A stretch of DNA of 33,277 nt, taken from the NCBI GenBank assembly GCA_902805855.1, contig CADCUJ010000043.1:374-33650 (forward strand), read 5' to 3'. Numbering within the stretch: position 1 is the stretch's first letter; each line of letters begins with the position of its first letter. Shown here in pieces: positions 1 to 8,681 of the stretch. This stretch comes from an uncultured Nocardioidaceae bacterium (lineage in GTDB: Bacteria; Actinomycetota; Actinomycetes; Propionibacteriales; Nocardioidaceae). Both the position numbers and the translations under genes were made by a program. The notes below the pieces were generated by a model, which did no database searches, had not been told where the DNA came from, and saw only the letters and a program-made list of their open reading frames with translations.

Positions 1-170
1 CCCGGTGCCGGTCCCGCGGACAGGGCCCCCAGCGCTTCCGCGCGGGCGGCCAGGTCCGCCGGCGGGGCCGACGGGTCAGGCGCGACGGCCAGCGGCGGCT
101 CGAGGACCACCCCGGTCTCGCTGTCGATCCCGGGGCCGTCCCCGTCGTCGATGTTGATGCTCACGCGCAC
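1..170 (-). CDS. Partial protein of unknown function, last visible gene of the propeller operon
   Basis: An open frame starts at a GTG at 170 and runs off the left edge, so only 56 codons are visible. The start is chosen because a strong GAGGAGG ribosome site (176-182) lies 5 nt upstream and overlaps the stop codon of the preceding 84-residue gene. The visible N-terminus begins VRVSINIDDGDGPG and continues into an Ala/Pro-rich acidic stretch with no signal peptide or membrane segment. It is the fourth gene of a tightly packed minus-strand operon. I do not recognise the family, and the rest of the protein lies outside the window. Confidence 0.7.
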   Translation of the reverse strand, partial: MRVSINIDDGDGPGIDSETGVVLEPPLAVAPDPSAPPADLAARAEALGALSAGPAP

Positions 171-180
171 AGCTGCCTCC

Positions 181-435
181 TCAGTTGAGTACTGCGTACC
201 TGCCCTCGAACGTGACCGGCACCGGTGTCAGGTTCTTCACCGTGATCCAGTAGGTGCAGCGGGTCGCGTCGGCGCGTTCCACCGCCACGTCCCAGTCGAC
301 CTCGGGGGCACCGAGGCGGACGGTGGTCGGCATCATGTACCAGACCACGTGCCAGGTGGTCGGCCAGTTGAAGGTGAACCACCGCTTGGTCTCGTTCGGG
401 CCGAGCGACCCGGTGAATTGCACGTTCGTCCACAT
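181..435 (-). CDS. 84-aa stand-alone copy of the propeller C-terminal module
   Basis: This small protein is almost entirely one module with the cores NETKRWFTF, WHVVW, VERA, TYWITV and PVTFEGR. By eye about 53 of 78 aligned residues are identical to the last ~80 residues of the 850-residue protein encoded just upstream, so the two are paralogues. The alternating hydrophobic pattern suggests a small beta-sandwich. The start is ATG with an AGGAG site 9 nt upstream. The gap to the upstream stop is 10 nt, and its own TGA lies inside the ribosome site of the next gene, so translation is probably coupled. There is no signal peptide. The function is unknown; a binding, capping or partner role for the propeller protein is inference. 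Confidence 0.85.
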   Translation of the reverse strand: MWTNVQFTGSLGPNETKRWFTFNWPTTWHVVWYMMPTTVRLGAPEVDWDVAVERADATRCTYWITVKNLTPVPVTFEGRYAVLN

Positions 436-445
436 GTCGTGACTC

Positions 446-2998
446 CTAGTAGCGGCTCAAGATCGCGAAGCGACCCTCGAAGGTGACCGGTGCGGCGGTC
501 AGGTTGCGCACGGTGATCCAGTACGTCGCGTACTCCGGCTCGGCGCGTTCCACCTGCACCTGCCAGGAGACCTGGGGGGCTCCGAGAGCGATGCTCGTCG
601 GCATCACGGTCCACACCACGTGCCAGGTGGCCGGCCAGCGGAAGGTGAACCACCGCTTGGTCTCGTTGGCGGCCAGGCTCCCCGTCCACTGGGTCCCGCA
701 CGATGGCTGGGTCATCCATCCGTCGACCGGGATCTCCCACACCCCTCGGTTCCGGGTGCCGGCCCGGAGCACCCGCGCGTGCGGCTGGAAGACCAGGTCG
801 CCGACGAACGCGTTCGGCAGCGAGCTGGCGAAGCTCGTCCACGAGGCTCCGGCGTCCCAGCTCTGGTAGACGCCGAGGTCCGCGGCGACCCACATCCGGT
901 TGCGGTTGCCGTCGTCGACGGCCACCGCGTTGATCGGCAAGGCGGGCAGCCCCGCCGTCCGGTCGGTCCACCGCCCTCCGCCGTCGTCGGAGACAAAGAC
1001 CCGCCCCCCGCCGGTGGCCCGGCTGGTGGCGATCAGCCGGCCGTTGGCACCGGCCTCGGCGTAGAGGTCGCTGACGAAGGCTCCGGCCCGCGGGGTCGTC
1101 AACGCGGTCAGCGCCGACCACGTGGTGGAGAACCGGGTGCGCAGGACCCGGCCGTCGGTGAGGCCGACCAGGACGGTGTCCGGGTCGGGGATGTACATCG
1201 CCGACGCCGTTCCCGCGGTCGGGAACCCGAGCCGGGTCCAGGTGCTGCCGTTGTCGCGAGAGACGTAGAGCGCCTGCATGCCGATCGCCGTGGTGTTGCC
1301 GGTGGTCGCGCTGGTCTCGACGGGCGGGTAGAACAGGCCCGTTCCCTCGCCCGCAGGCCGTGCCGGGTCGACCCACCCCCAGGTGCCCCAGGACCCACGG
1401 GAGGTCGAGCGCAGCAGCGCGCCCCACTGGCGGCTGTGGATGACCGTGTCCGGTGCCTGCCGGTTGACCGACACATCGCCACCGTCGGCGTCCTCGACGT
1501 GCTCCCAGGTGGAGGAGCCGGTCCACCGGTTGGTCCCGTTGTCCTGGGTGCCGCCGATCAGCCAGCGCGCCGAGCCCCAGTCCTGGGCGATGTACTCGAA
1601 CTCGGTGACCGCCAGGCCGTTGTTGCAGCTCTGCCAGGTGATGCCGCGGTCGGGTGAGCGGTACACGCCACCGTCGTTGCCCGCGTAGATCGTGTCCGGA
1701 GCCCCGGGCTCGAAGGCGATCGCATGCTGGTCGGGATGGATCGAGTCACCGGTGGTCCCCTTGTTGGTGAGCACCCGCCAGGTCCACCCGCCCGCGGTCT
1801 GGTCGCCTCGGTGGATCTCGATCGACCCGCAGTAGACCTGACCGTCGTCGTCGTGCGCGGCGGCGACGTACCAGTCGTACCAGGCCTGGTTCGTGGCCAC
1901 GCCCGGTGGCGTCGGGATGGCCGTCCAGGTGCCTCCGGCGCGACGCCACAGGTAGGGCGTCGGGTCGGGGGAGTACGGCGGGCCGGCCCCCCAGGCGTAG
2001 GCGACGTCGGGGTCGGCCCCACACAGGGCGACCGCGAGCCGGTCGAACGAGGCCGGAGCGCCGGGAAGTGCCTCCGCGGCCCACGACGTCCCGTTGTTGG
2101 TCGACCGGAACACCCCGTCCCGGCAGCCGGCCAGGATCTCACGCCGGAGCTTGGCGACCGTCCAGGTGACCGCGGTGCGCCGTCGGGTCCAGCTCACCGC
2201 GCCGTCGGTGGAGACATAGAGCCCTGCCGTGGTGGCGGCGTACAGCCGGTCACCGTCGGCCGGGTCGACCCTGAGCCGGTAGAACCCCTGACCGACGAAC
2301 GGCGCGGTGCACACCGGGCTCCAGGACGCACCGCCGTTGGTCGACTTCAGCACCCCGTTGCCCAGGAACGACCACCAGTCACCCTCCCCGGTTCCGCAGT
2401 AGACCGTCGACGGGGAGGAGGGGTCGAACGCCAGCGCACCCACCGTCAACGTGGACTGGTAGTCGCTGCGCGGCGTCCAGGAGGCGCCGCGGTCCCAGCT
2501 CTCCCACACCCCGCCGTTGGCGGCTCCCGCCAGGACGTGCGCAGGGGCGGACGGGTCGACGGCCAACGCCGAGATCCGCCCCGAGACGTTGACCCGGCTG
2601 CTGCCGTAGGTCTGTCCGTTGGTGATCGTCCACGGGCCGACCGATCTCCATTGCGGACCGGTGGGAGTCGGCGGGCCCAGGTCTTCGGCCGCGGCTGCGT
2701 AGGTGGCGGCGACGGTGTCCGGCCCCGCCTGGGCGGCTGAGGTGGTCTTCTTCGCGCCTCGTCGCCCCGCGGACCTGGAGCCGGAGAGCACCCCGAGGCT
2801 CCGGGCCCGGTCGACGGCCGCCTTCTCCTCGTCCTCCGAGACCGCGCTGCGGACGCGCTGCTCCGCGACCTGGGTCAGTGCCTGGCTCTCCAGGAGCTGC
2901 AGCAGGCGCAGCATCGGTTTTCCGCCGTGCGGCCGCGGTGGCAGGCCGTCGGGCTCGACCACCCGGCCGCTGGCGCCTTCGTTCCCTGTTCCCCGCAT
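446..2998 (-). CDS. BNR/Asp-box (sialidase/VPS10-like) beta-propeller protein with a C-terminal module
   Basis: This 850-residue protein contains at least eight Asp-box motifs of the S-x-D/N-x-G-x-x-W type, for example SWDRGASW (about residue 167), STNGGASW (about 219), STDGAVSW, STNNGTSW, SPDRGITW, SRDNGSTW and SWDAGASW. These mark one or two beta-propellers of the WD40/YVTN/BNR-like superfamily. Residues 1-115 are a charged, Ala-rich linker without a signal peptide, so classical Sec export is not evident. Residues from about 762 form a separate module, repeated as the free 84-residue protein downstream. The start is ATG with a GAGGGG site. No glycosidase catalytic set can be assigned from sequence alone, so a binding or surface role is as likely as an enzyme. 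Confidence 0.85.
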   Translation of the reverse strand: MRGTGNEGASGRVVEPDGLPPRPHGGKPMLRLLQLLESQALTQVAEQRVRSAVSEDEEKAAVDRARSLGVLSGSRSAGRRGAKKTTSAAQAGPDTVAATYAAAAEDLGPPTPTGPQWRSVGPWTITNGQTYGSSRVNVSGRISALAVDPSAPAHVLAGAANGGVWESWDRGASWTPRSDYQSTLTVGALAFDPSSPSTVYCGTGEGDWWSFLGNGVLKSTNGGASWSPVCTAPFVGQGFYRLRVDPADGDRLYAATTAGLYVSTDGAVSWTRRRTAVTWTVAKLRREILAGCRDGVFRSTNNGTSWAAEALPGAPASFDRLAVALCGADPDVAYAWGAGPPYSPDPTPYLWRRAGGTWTAIPTPPGVATNQAWYDWYVAAAHDDDGQVYCGSIEIHRGDQTAGGWTWRVLTNKGTTGDSIHPDQHAIAFEPGAPDTIYAGNDGGVYRSPDRGITWQSCNNGLAVTEFEYIAQDWGSARWLIGGTQDNGTNRWTGSSTWEHVEDADGGDVSVNRQAPDTVIHSRQWGALLRSTSRGSWGTWGWVDPARPAGEGTGLFYPPVETSATTGNTTAIGMQALYVSRDNGSTWTRLGFPTAGTASAMYIPDPDTVLVGLTDGRVLRTRFSTTWSALTALTTPRAGAFVSDLYAEAGANGRLIATSRATGGGRVFVSDDGGGRWTDRTAGLPALPINAVAVDDGNRNRMWVAADLGVYQSWDAGASWTSFASSLPNAFVGDLVFQPHARVLRAGTRNRGVWEIPVDGWMTQPSCGTQWTGSLAANETKRWFTFRWPATWHVVWTVMPTSIALGAPQVSWQVQVERAEPEYATYWITVRNLTAAPVTFEGRFAILSRY

Positions 2999-3013
2999 GT
3001 CGTGCCCCTCAGG

Positions 3014-3256
3014 TCATGGGCCGTCTTCGTCGTTCTCGGGCTCCCGAGGCTGCTCGAGCGGTGCATCGGACGCGGTGGCCCCGTCGGTGTCCCCGTCGGG
3101 CGAGTCGTCGGGCGAGTCGTCGGGCGGGTCTGCGGTCGAGGGGCGGTAGAAGGCCTGGTCGTCGTCTTGGCCACGGGACCGAAGGAACTCGCTGCGACGA
3201 TCTCGTGGACCAGGGCTCTCGACGTCCGGGCCCTCTCGAGGGTCCCTCCCCGACAT
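3014..3256 (-). CDS. Small acidic hypothetical protein, first gene of the propeller operon
   Basis: This 80-residue protein is rich in Asp, Glu, Pro and Arg, with a short repeat (DDSPDDSPDGDTDG) in the middle, and is probably disordered. The ATG has a GGAGG site at good spacing. Its stop is 15 nt before the start of the propeller gene, so it is the likely first cistron. I recognise no domain. The repeat is also visible in DNA as two copies of a 12-bp unit around 3100-3125. The operon promoter should lie in 3257-3506, but I see no convincing -35/-10 pair on this strand. Confidence 0.7.
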   Translation of the reverse strand: MSGRDPREGPDVESPGPRDRRSEFLRSRGQDDDQAFYRPSTADPPDDSPDDSPDGDTDGATASDAPLEQPREPENDEDGP

Positions 3257-3494
3257 GCCGGCACCTCCACGTCTTTACTTCTGGCACGTTGCTGGATCCG
3301 CGGGTAAAGGGCAAGGGGGCCACCGCAGCGGTCTAGAACGCCGCCGGACGGTGCTGCCGGTTTTCGCCTGCCAGCCGCATCGCTCGACGACTCTTGGCTG
3401 CACCCTCCTCGCCGGGCATCAGCACAGCGCATCGGCCAACCGCGCGACCCGCGGGACGCACGCTCGACGGACGGCGTCGCGCGCCGCCGACGGG

Positions 3495-3500
3495 TATTCT
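3495..3500 (+). promoter_or_regulatory. -10 element, leaderless start of the 3507 gene
   Basis: TATTCT lies 6 nt before the ATG at 3507, so transcription would begin at or next to the start codon. No ribosome site is present. No clear -35 is visible. Confidence 0.5.
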
Positions 3501-3506
3501 GCGCTC

Positions 3507-4784
3507 ATGCACCACAAGCGCGGCCTGCTCGCCCTGGTGGCGACGGCCGCCGCCGCTGCTCTGGCGCTGAGCGTCGTCTGGACTCGGGCGTCGATCGACC
3601 AGGCGGACCTCACCGGTGCCGCGGTCGAGCCGGAGCGGTCCTCGAGCGCGCCGAAGGCTGACGGCGATCCGGGTGCTGCGGCCGGTGAGACCAACGAGCA
3701 ATCCGATGAGCAAGCCGATGAGCAAGCCGATGAGCAGCCGGGCGATGCGGCCGGTGAGCAGACCGGTGACCAGGCGAGCAAGCAGCGCGGTGCCCAACCA
3801 CGACCGAAGCCCAACCGGCCCGCCCAGTCGTTCGACGCGGGACAGGTCGCGGCCCTGAAAGCAGCGCTCAGGGCGGCCCTGCGGCAAGAGCAGAGGCAAG
3901 AGCAGCGCGAACAAGTGAAGCGGTCGCGCCGCTCCGACCAGTCCGAGCAGCCGGTGGAGGCACCGGAGGTGCCCATCGAAGCAACGCCGGAGCTGGCTCC
4001 GGACCCGGTGCCGGCACGCGCACCCACGCTCGACTTCGTGCTCAGCTCGTTCAACGTCCTGGGCAGCTCGCACACCACCGCCCGCGGCAACCGGCCAGCG
4101 ATGGCGCCTGGCACCACCCGCATCCGGTGGGCCGCGAGCCTGCTGGCTCGGCACTCGGTCGACGTCGTCGGCTTCCAGGAGTTCCAGCTCGACCAGCAGC
4201 GGGCATTCCTGCGGCACACCGACGGCCGCTGGGACATCTACCCGGGATTCAGCAAGGGTGGAAGGGGCTCGAACAACTCCATCGCCTGGCGCCGTGACAG
4301 GTGGCAGGTCGTCTCGGCCAACACGATCCCGATCCCCTACTTCAACGGCTCCAGATGGCCGATGCCCGTGGTCCTCCTGCGCAACAAGGAGACCGGCCTG
4401 AGCGCCTTCTTCAGCAACTTCCACAACCCGGCGAGCACCAAGAACCACCCGAACCAAGGGCGCTGGCGCCGGATGGCCGCCCTGCTCGAGGCCTCGCTGG
4501 TGAACCGCCTCAGAGCCCGCACCGATCACCCGGTCTTCCTGGTCGGCGACCTCAACGAGCGGCGGAGCGCTTTCTGCCTGATGACCGGACGCGCCGGCAT
4601 GATCGCTGCCAACGGCGGCAGCAACGACGGCCGATGCCGGCCGCCGCGCAACATGAGCATCGACTGGGTCTTCGGCTCGCGCGACGTGAGGTTCTCCGAC
4701 TACCTGGCCGATCGGAGCCCGATGGTCGCCCGGACCACCGACCACCCGATGATCGTCAGCAAGGTCCGCATCGGCGGCGAGTAG
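3507..4784 (+). CDS. Endonuclease/exonuclease/phosphatase family protein with N-terminal membrane anchor
   Basis: This 425-residue protein begins with MHHKRG and a hydrophobic Ala/Leu/Val segment (about residues 6-25), an uncleaved anchor or signal peptide, so the rest is extracytoplasmic. Residues ~45-160 are a Glu/Gln/Ala linker with 12-bp DNA repeats (3693-3740) and a charged coiled-coil-like Arg/Gln/Glu stretch. From ~170 the EEP fold follows, with SSFNVLGS, VVGFQEFQ (metal-binding Glu), SNFHNP, LVGDLNE (catalytic Asp/Asn) and a terminal TDHPMIV (catalytic Asp-His). All core DNase I-like residues seem present. The substrate (nucleic acid, phosphoester or lipid) cannot be told. The frame stays open further upstream, but this ATG begins the signal sequence and sits 6 nt after a -10 element. 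Confidence 0.85.
   Translation: MHHKRGLLALVATAAAAALALSVVWTRASIDQADLTGAAVEPERSSSAPKADGDPGAAAGETNEQSDEQADEQADEQPGDAAGEQTGDQASKQRGAQPRPKPNRPAQSFDAGQVAALKAALRAALRQEQRQEQREQVKRSRRSDQSEQPVEAPEVPIEATPELAPDPVPARAPTLDFVLSSFNVLGSSHTTARGNRPAMAPGTTRIRWAASLLARHSVDVVGFQEFQLDQQRAFLRHTDGRWDIYPGFSKGGRGSNNSIAWRRDRWQVVSANTIPIPYFNGSRWPMPVVLLRNKETGLSAFFSNFHNPASTKNHPNQGRWRRMAALLEASLVNRLRARTDHPVFLVGDLNERRSAFCLMTGRAGMIAANGGSNDGRCRPPRNMSIDWVFGSRDVRFSDYLADRSPMVARTTDHPMIVSKVRIGGE
3693..3740 (+). repeat. 12-bp in-frame tandem repeat
   Basis: About four copies of a 12-bp unit close to GATGAGCAAGCC (two perfect at 3705-3716 and 3717-3728) encode DEQA/DEQP units in the linker of the EEP protein. Being a multiple of three, changes in copy number would keep frame. 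Confidence 0.7.
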
Positions 4785-4802
4785 CCGCCCACGACGCCGA
4801 AA

Positions 4803-5972
4803 ATGTCCGACGCCGACCAACGCGTCCTGCCCGCACGCAACGCCGTGGCGCTGGTGTTCGCACTCAACGGGTTCGCGTTCGCGACCTGGGTCTCCCGGAT
4901 CCCCGAGGCCCGCGACGCGATGGAGCTGACGCCGGGGCGCCTGGGCACCCTGCTGCTGTCCCTGTCGCTGGGCGCCCTGATCGCCCTGCCCTCGAGCGGA
5001 TGGCTGGTGCACCGCTTCGGGGCCTCGAGGGTCGTCGGCGCGAATGCGGTCCTCGACGCGGCCGGCCTCGCGCTGGCCGGCGTGGGCGCCGGCGTCCTCT
5101 CGGACCCGTGGGTGACTGCGGCCGGCCTGTTCCTGAACGGGTTCGGAGCCGGAGTCTGGGACGTCGCGATGAACGTCGAGGGAGCGGAGGTGGAGCGCCG
5201 GCTCGGGCGCGCGGTGATGCCGCGCTTCCATGCCGCCTTCAGCCTCGGCACGGTCGTCGGCGCGGGGGCGGGCGCAGCAGCGGCCGGTCTGCAGGTGCCC
5301 ATCCCCGTCCACCTGGGGGTCGCCGCGCTGCTGGTGGCAGCGGCCCCGGTGACCGCGGTGCGCTCCTTCCTACCGGTCGGCGACGACCGTGGTCGGGCAG
5401 AGCGCCAAGGCCATCCGATGCGTGCCTGGGCGGAGCCGCGCACGCTGGTGCTCGGCCTGATGGTGATGGCGATGGCGCTGAGCGAAGGGGTCGCCAACGA
5501 CTGGCTGGCGGTAGCGCTGGTCGACGGCTACGACGTGCCGCCGTGGTTGGGCGCCGCCGGCTTCGCCCTGTTCGTGGCCGCGATGACCGCGGGCAGGGTC
5601 GGCGGGACCGCGGTCCTGGACCGGTTCGGCCGGGTGCCGGTGCTGTGGGTGACCATGGCGCTGACCGCGGCCGGCGTGCTCCTGGTCGTTCTCGGCGAGG
5701 TGTCGGTGCTCGTGGTGGTCGGGATCGTGCTCTGGGGGATCGGTGCCTCGCTCGGGTTCCCGGTCGGGATGAGCGCAGCCGCGGAGGACCCGGCGCACTC
5801 CGCGGGCCGGGTCAGCGTCGTCTCCACGATCGGGTACACCGCGTTCCTCGCCGGGCCGCCACTGTTCGGGTACATCGGTGACCGGGTCGGCGTGCTCCAC
5901 TCGCTGTTGCTGCTCGCGGTGATCCTGGTCCCCTCGGCCCTGGCCGTCCCCGCTGCGCGGGCCAGGACGTAG
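4803..5972 (+). CDS. MFS transporter, YbjJ-like
   Basis: This 389-residue, strongly hydrophobic protein has about 12 predicted membrane segments. It carries the opening ALNGFAFATWVSRIPEARD and later GFGAGVWDVAMNVEG and FHAAFSLGTVVGAG, which are typical of the YbjJ/FucP-like branch of the major facilitator superfamily. The centre holds a longer loop around residues 190-205. The substrate is unknown, and many such proteins are annotated as drug or sugar efflux. The ATG is 18 nt after the upstream stop and has no clear ribosome site. The stop codon lies inside the iron-box sequence that precedes the next operon, so this gene probably does not share that operon's control. Confidence 0.85.
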   Translation: MSDADQRVLPARNAVALVFALNGFAFATWVSRIPEARDAMELTPGRLGTLLLSLSLGALIALPSSGWLVHRFGASRVVGANAVLDAAGLALAGVGAGVLSDPWVTAAGLFLNGFGAGVWDVAMNVEGAEVERRLGRAVMPRFHAAFSLGTVVGAGAGAAAAGLQVPIPVHLGVAALLVAAAPVTAVRSFLPVGDDRGRAERQGHPMRAWAEPRTLVLGLMVMAMALSEGVANDWLAVALVDGYDVPPWLGAAGFALFVAAMTAGRVGGTAVLDRFGRVPVLWVTMALTAAGVLLVVLGEVSVLVVVGIVLWGIGASLGFPVGMSAAAEDPAHSAGRVSVVSTIGYTAFLAGPPLFGYIGDRVGVLHSLLLLAVILVPSALAVPAARART

Positions 5973-5987
5973 GTTAGGCTTGCCTTA
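5969..5987. promoter_or_regulatory. DtxR/IdeR-like iron box upstream of the Fe(III) importer
   Basis: The 19 bases here match the known IdeR/DtxR consensus (TTAGGTTAGGCTAACCTAA) at 15 of 19 positions, with the left half-site almost perfect (TAGGTTAGGCT). The box lies 25 nt before the lipoprotein start and overlaps the MFS stop codon. Iron-loaded DtxR-family repressors bind such boxes, so repression of the importer when iron is plentiful is inferred. Confidence 0.75.
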
Positions 5988-6011
5988 GTTGCTGTTCCCT
6001 GCCAGGAGATC

Positions 6012-7046
6012 ATGATGCGTCGACCGGTCCGCACCGCCGCACTGCTCTGCGTCGCCGTCACCCTTGCGCTCGTCGTGTCCGGCTGCGGCTTCCTCGGTAT
6101 CGGCGACGAGCCGGCCGACCTGCAGGTCTACTCCGCCCGGCACTACGACCTCGAGGAGGCGTTCGCCGACTTCACCGACGAGACCGGCATCACCGTCGAG
6201 TTCTTGTACGGCGAGGACGCAGGACTGCTCGAGCGGCTGAAGTCCGAGGGCGAGCAGACGCCGGCCGACCTGTTCATGACCGTCGACGCGGGCTACCTGT
6301 GGAATGCCGCCCGCCAGGACGAGCTCGCCGCCGTCGACTCCCCGGTGCTCGACGAGGCGGTGCCTGCTGACCTGCGGGACCCGCAAGGCCGGTGGTACGG
6401 GCTGGCGCTGCGCGCCCGCACGGTGGTCTACAACCCCGACGCCGTGGACCCCGCCGAGTTCGACCCGCAGGACACCTATGCCGGGCTGACCGACCCGAAG
6501 TGGCAGGGGCGGCTGTGCATGCGCGACGAGACGGCGTCGTACACCCAGTCGCTGGTGGCCAGCCTGATCGACCTGCGCGGGCGGGAGTACGCGAGCCGCG
6601 TCGTGCAGGGCTGGGTGGACAACGGGGTGGAGGTGATGAGCAACGACATCTTGCTGCTCGAGGCGGTCGACGCCGGCGAGTGCGACGTGGCGATCACCAA
6701 CCACTACTACCTGGCGCGTGAGCTCGAGGCGGACCCGGACCTGAACGTCGAGCCGTACTGGGCCAGCCAGGAGGGAGCCGGCACCCACGTGAACATCTCG
6801 GGTGCCGGGATCGTCAAGTCCTCCGACAGCCCGAAGCAGGCCAGACGCCTGATGGAGTGGCTCGCCGCGGACGGCCAGAGCGACTTCGTGGACGCGAACC
6901 ACGAGTACCCGGTCAACCCGGATGTGGAGCCCGAGCCGCTGATCGCCGAGTGGGGCGAGTTCGACCGGATGCCGGTCAACGCCGAGGCCTACGGTGACCT
7001 CAACGCCCAGGCGGTCGACGTGCTCGCCGAAGCCGGCTATCGGTGA
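6012..7046 (+). CDS. Fe(III)-type ABC transporter substrate-binding lipoprotein (FbpA/FutA family)
   Basis: This 344-residue protein has a signal peptide ending in a lipobox (VVSGC, Cys25), so it should be lipid-anchored outside the membrane. The mature part opens with LQVYSARHYDLEEAF, characteristic of ferric-iron binding proteins. It carries the adjacent tyrosines of ITNHYYLA (residues 232-233) that coordinate Fe(III) in FbpA/FutA proteins. Two ATGs occur in tandem. The AGGAG site at 6004-6008 is 3 nt from the first and 6 nt from the second (6015), so the real start may be 6015. It heads a three-gene operon with permease and ATPase, and an iron box lies upstream. Iron is the likely substrate by family and regulation. 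Confidence 0.9.
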   Translation: MMRRPVRTAALLCVAVTLALVVSGCGFLGIGDEPADLQVYSARHYDLEEAFADFTDETGITVEFLYGEDAGLLERLKSEGEQTPADLFMTVDAGYLWNAARQDELAAVDSPVLDEAVPADLRDPQGRWYGLALRARTVVYNPDAVDPAEFDPQDTYAGLTDPKWQGRLCMRDETASYTQSLVASLIDLRGREYASRVVQGWVDNGVEVMSNDILLLEAVDAGECDVAITNHYYLARELEADPDLNVEPYWASQEGAGTHVNISGAGIVKSSDSPKQARRLMEWLAADGQSDFVDANHEYPVNPDVEPEPLIAEWGEFDRMPVNAEAYGDLNAQAVDVLAEAGYR

Positions 7047-8680
7047 GCTCGGCCGCCACCGGCCGCCCGGTCTGGTCGGCCGCGGTCGTCGTGATCGCGG
7101 TGCTGGTGGCCACCCCGGTGGCCGCGGTGGTGGTCGACGGCGTCTTCACCACGGGCGCCACCCAGCTGCCCGTCGGTCTCGGCGCGATGGTGCTCACCAC
7201 GCTCGGGCTGATGCTCGGTGTTGCCGTGGGCACGACGCTGGTCGGTGGTGGGCTGGCCTGGTTGGTCACCGCACACCGGTTCCCTTTGCGAGACGTGCTG
7301 GCCTGGCTGCTGGTGCTCCCGCTGGCCATGCCGGCGTACATCCTCGGCTTCGTGTTCCTGTCCACCTTCGACTCGGCCGGACCGGTCCAAGGTGCGCTGC
7401 GCGGAGTGCTGGGCGACGGCGTCTGGACGCCGGAGGTGCGCTCGCTGCCCGGGGCGGTCGTGGTGATGTCGCTGACGCTCTACCCCTACGTCTACCTGCT
7501 GGCGCGCAACGCCCTGGTCGAGCAGTCACCGGGCACCTATGACGCCGCGCGGACCCTGGGCGCGAGCCGGCGTCGCGCGTTCTGGAAGGTACTCGTCCCG
7601 CTGGCCAGGCCGTCGCTTGCGGCGGGTCTGGCGCTGGTGATGATGGAGACGCTGACCGACTTCGCGACGGTCCAGTACTTCAACGTCCGCACGGTGTCGG
7701 TCGGCGTCTACCTGGTCTGGCGAGGCAGCTTCGACCCCGGCTCGGCGACCCGGCTCTCGGTTCTCGTGCTCGTCTTCGCGGTGGCCGTCCTGGCCGCCGA
7801 GCGGCTGCTGCGGGGACGGGCACGGTTCCACCAGCAGGGGGCCCGCGGCCGCGGGCTCCGGCCGGTGACCCTGACCGGCTGGCGCTCGTGGGGGGCGAGC
7901 GCGCTCTGCCTGGCCGTGCTCGGCGCCGGCTTCGTGGTCCCCGTCCTCCGGCTGCTGGCATGGGCGCTCGAGGACGCCGCCGCGGACCCCTCGGGCCTGG
8001 TCGACCCCCGTTTCGTCGACTACCTGGTGAACAGCCTGCTGGTCGCCGCGATCGCGGCCGCCGCCTGTATCGCGTTGTCGCTGGCGATGGGTCACGGCCT
8101 GCGGCTCGGGAGCGGCCGGCTGGCCCGTTCCGCGGCGCAGCTGAGCACGTTCGGCTACGCGGTTCCCGGTGCCGTGGTCGGGATCGGCGTGCTGCTCACC
8201 TTCGACGTGCTCGACGACGCGCTGCGGGGTCTCGGGGTGCCGGGCGGCACCGGCCTGCTGGTCACCGGCTCGGTGCTCGGCATCCTCTACGCCTACGTGG
8301 TCCGGTTCCTGGCGCCCGCCTACCAGGCCGTCGACGCGAGCTTCGCCAAGGTCTCGCCGACGATGACGCTGTCCGCGATGACCCTGGGTGCCTCCCCGCG
8401 CCGGATCCTCACCCGAGTGCACCTGCCGCTGGTGCGCCCCGGTGTCATGGTCGCACTGGTCCTGGTGATGATCGACGCCGTGAAGGAGCTGCCGATCGTG
8501 CTGCTGTTGCGGCCGTTCGGGTTCACCACCGTCTCGGTGTGGGTCTTCGAGCTGGCGTCGGAGAACTTCTGGGAGCAGGCGGCCCTTCCGGCGCTGGTGA
8601 TCGTCGCCGCCGCGATCGTGCCCGTGGCGTTCCTGTTCCGGCAGGTACGTCTCCTCGACGCACTCCACCGGGTCGGCTGA
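7043..8680 (+). CDS. Fe(III)-type ABC transporter permease, fused double domain (FbpB-like)
   Basis: This 545-residue membrane protein has two BPD-transp-1 permease domains in one chain. Each carries its own cytoplasmic EAA loop, with cores AARTLGASRRRAF (first half) and SAMTLGASPRRILT (second half), which dock the ATPase. About 12 membrane segments are expected. The fused layout is normal for FbpB/CysT-like iron permeases. The GTG start overlaps the lipoprotein stop by 4 nt, so the two are translationally coupled. It forms the channel for the substrate bound by the lipoprotein. Nothing appears broken or truncated. Confidence 0.92.
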   Translation: MSSAATGRPVWSAAVVVIAVLVATPVAAVVVDGVFTTGATQLPVGLGAMVLTTLGLMLGVAVGTTLVGGGLAWLVTAHRFPLRDVLAWLLVLPLAMPAYILGFVFLSTFDSAGPVQGALRGVLGDGVWTPEVRSLPGAVVVMSLTLYPYVYLLARNALVEQSPGTYDAARTLGASRRRAFWKVLVPLARPSLAAGLALVMMETLTDFATVQYFNVRTVSVGVYLVWRGSFDPGSATRLSVLVLVFAVAVLAAERLLRGRARFHQQGARGRGLRPVTLTGWRSWGASALCLAVLGAGFVVPVLRLLAWALEDAAADPSGLVDPRFVDYLVNSLLVAAIAAAACIALSLAMGHGLRLGSGRLARSAAQLSTFGYAVPGAVVGIGVLLTFDVLDDALRGLGVPGGTGLLVTGSVLGILYAYVVRFLAPAYQAVDASFAKVSPTMTLSAMTLGASPRRILTRVHLPLVRPGVMVALVLVMIDAVKELPIVLLLRPFGFTTVSVWVFELASENFWEQAALPALVIVAAAIVPVAFLFRQVRLLDALHRVG

Positions 8681-8681
8681 G

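Noticed and set aside
3333-5312. 659-codon minus-strand ORF
   Set aside because: It is antisense to the EEP and MFS genes; no ribosome site or domain.
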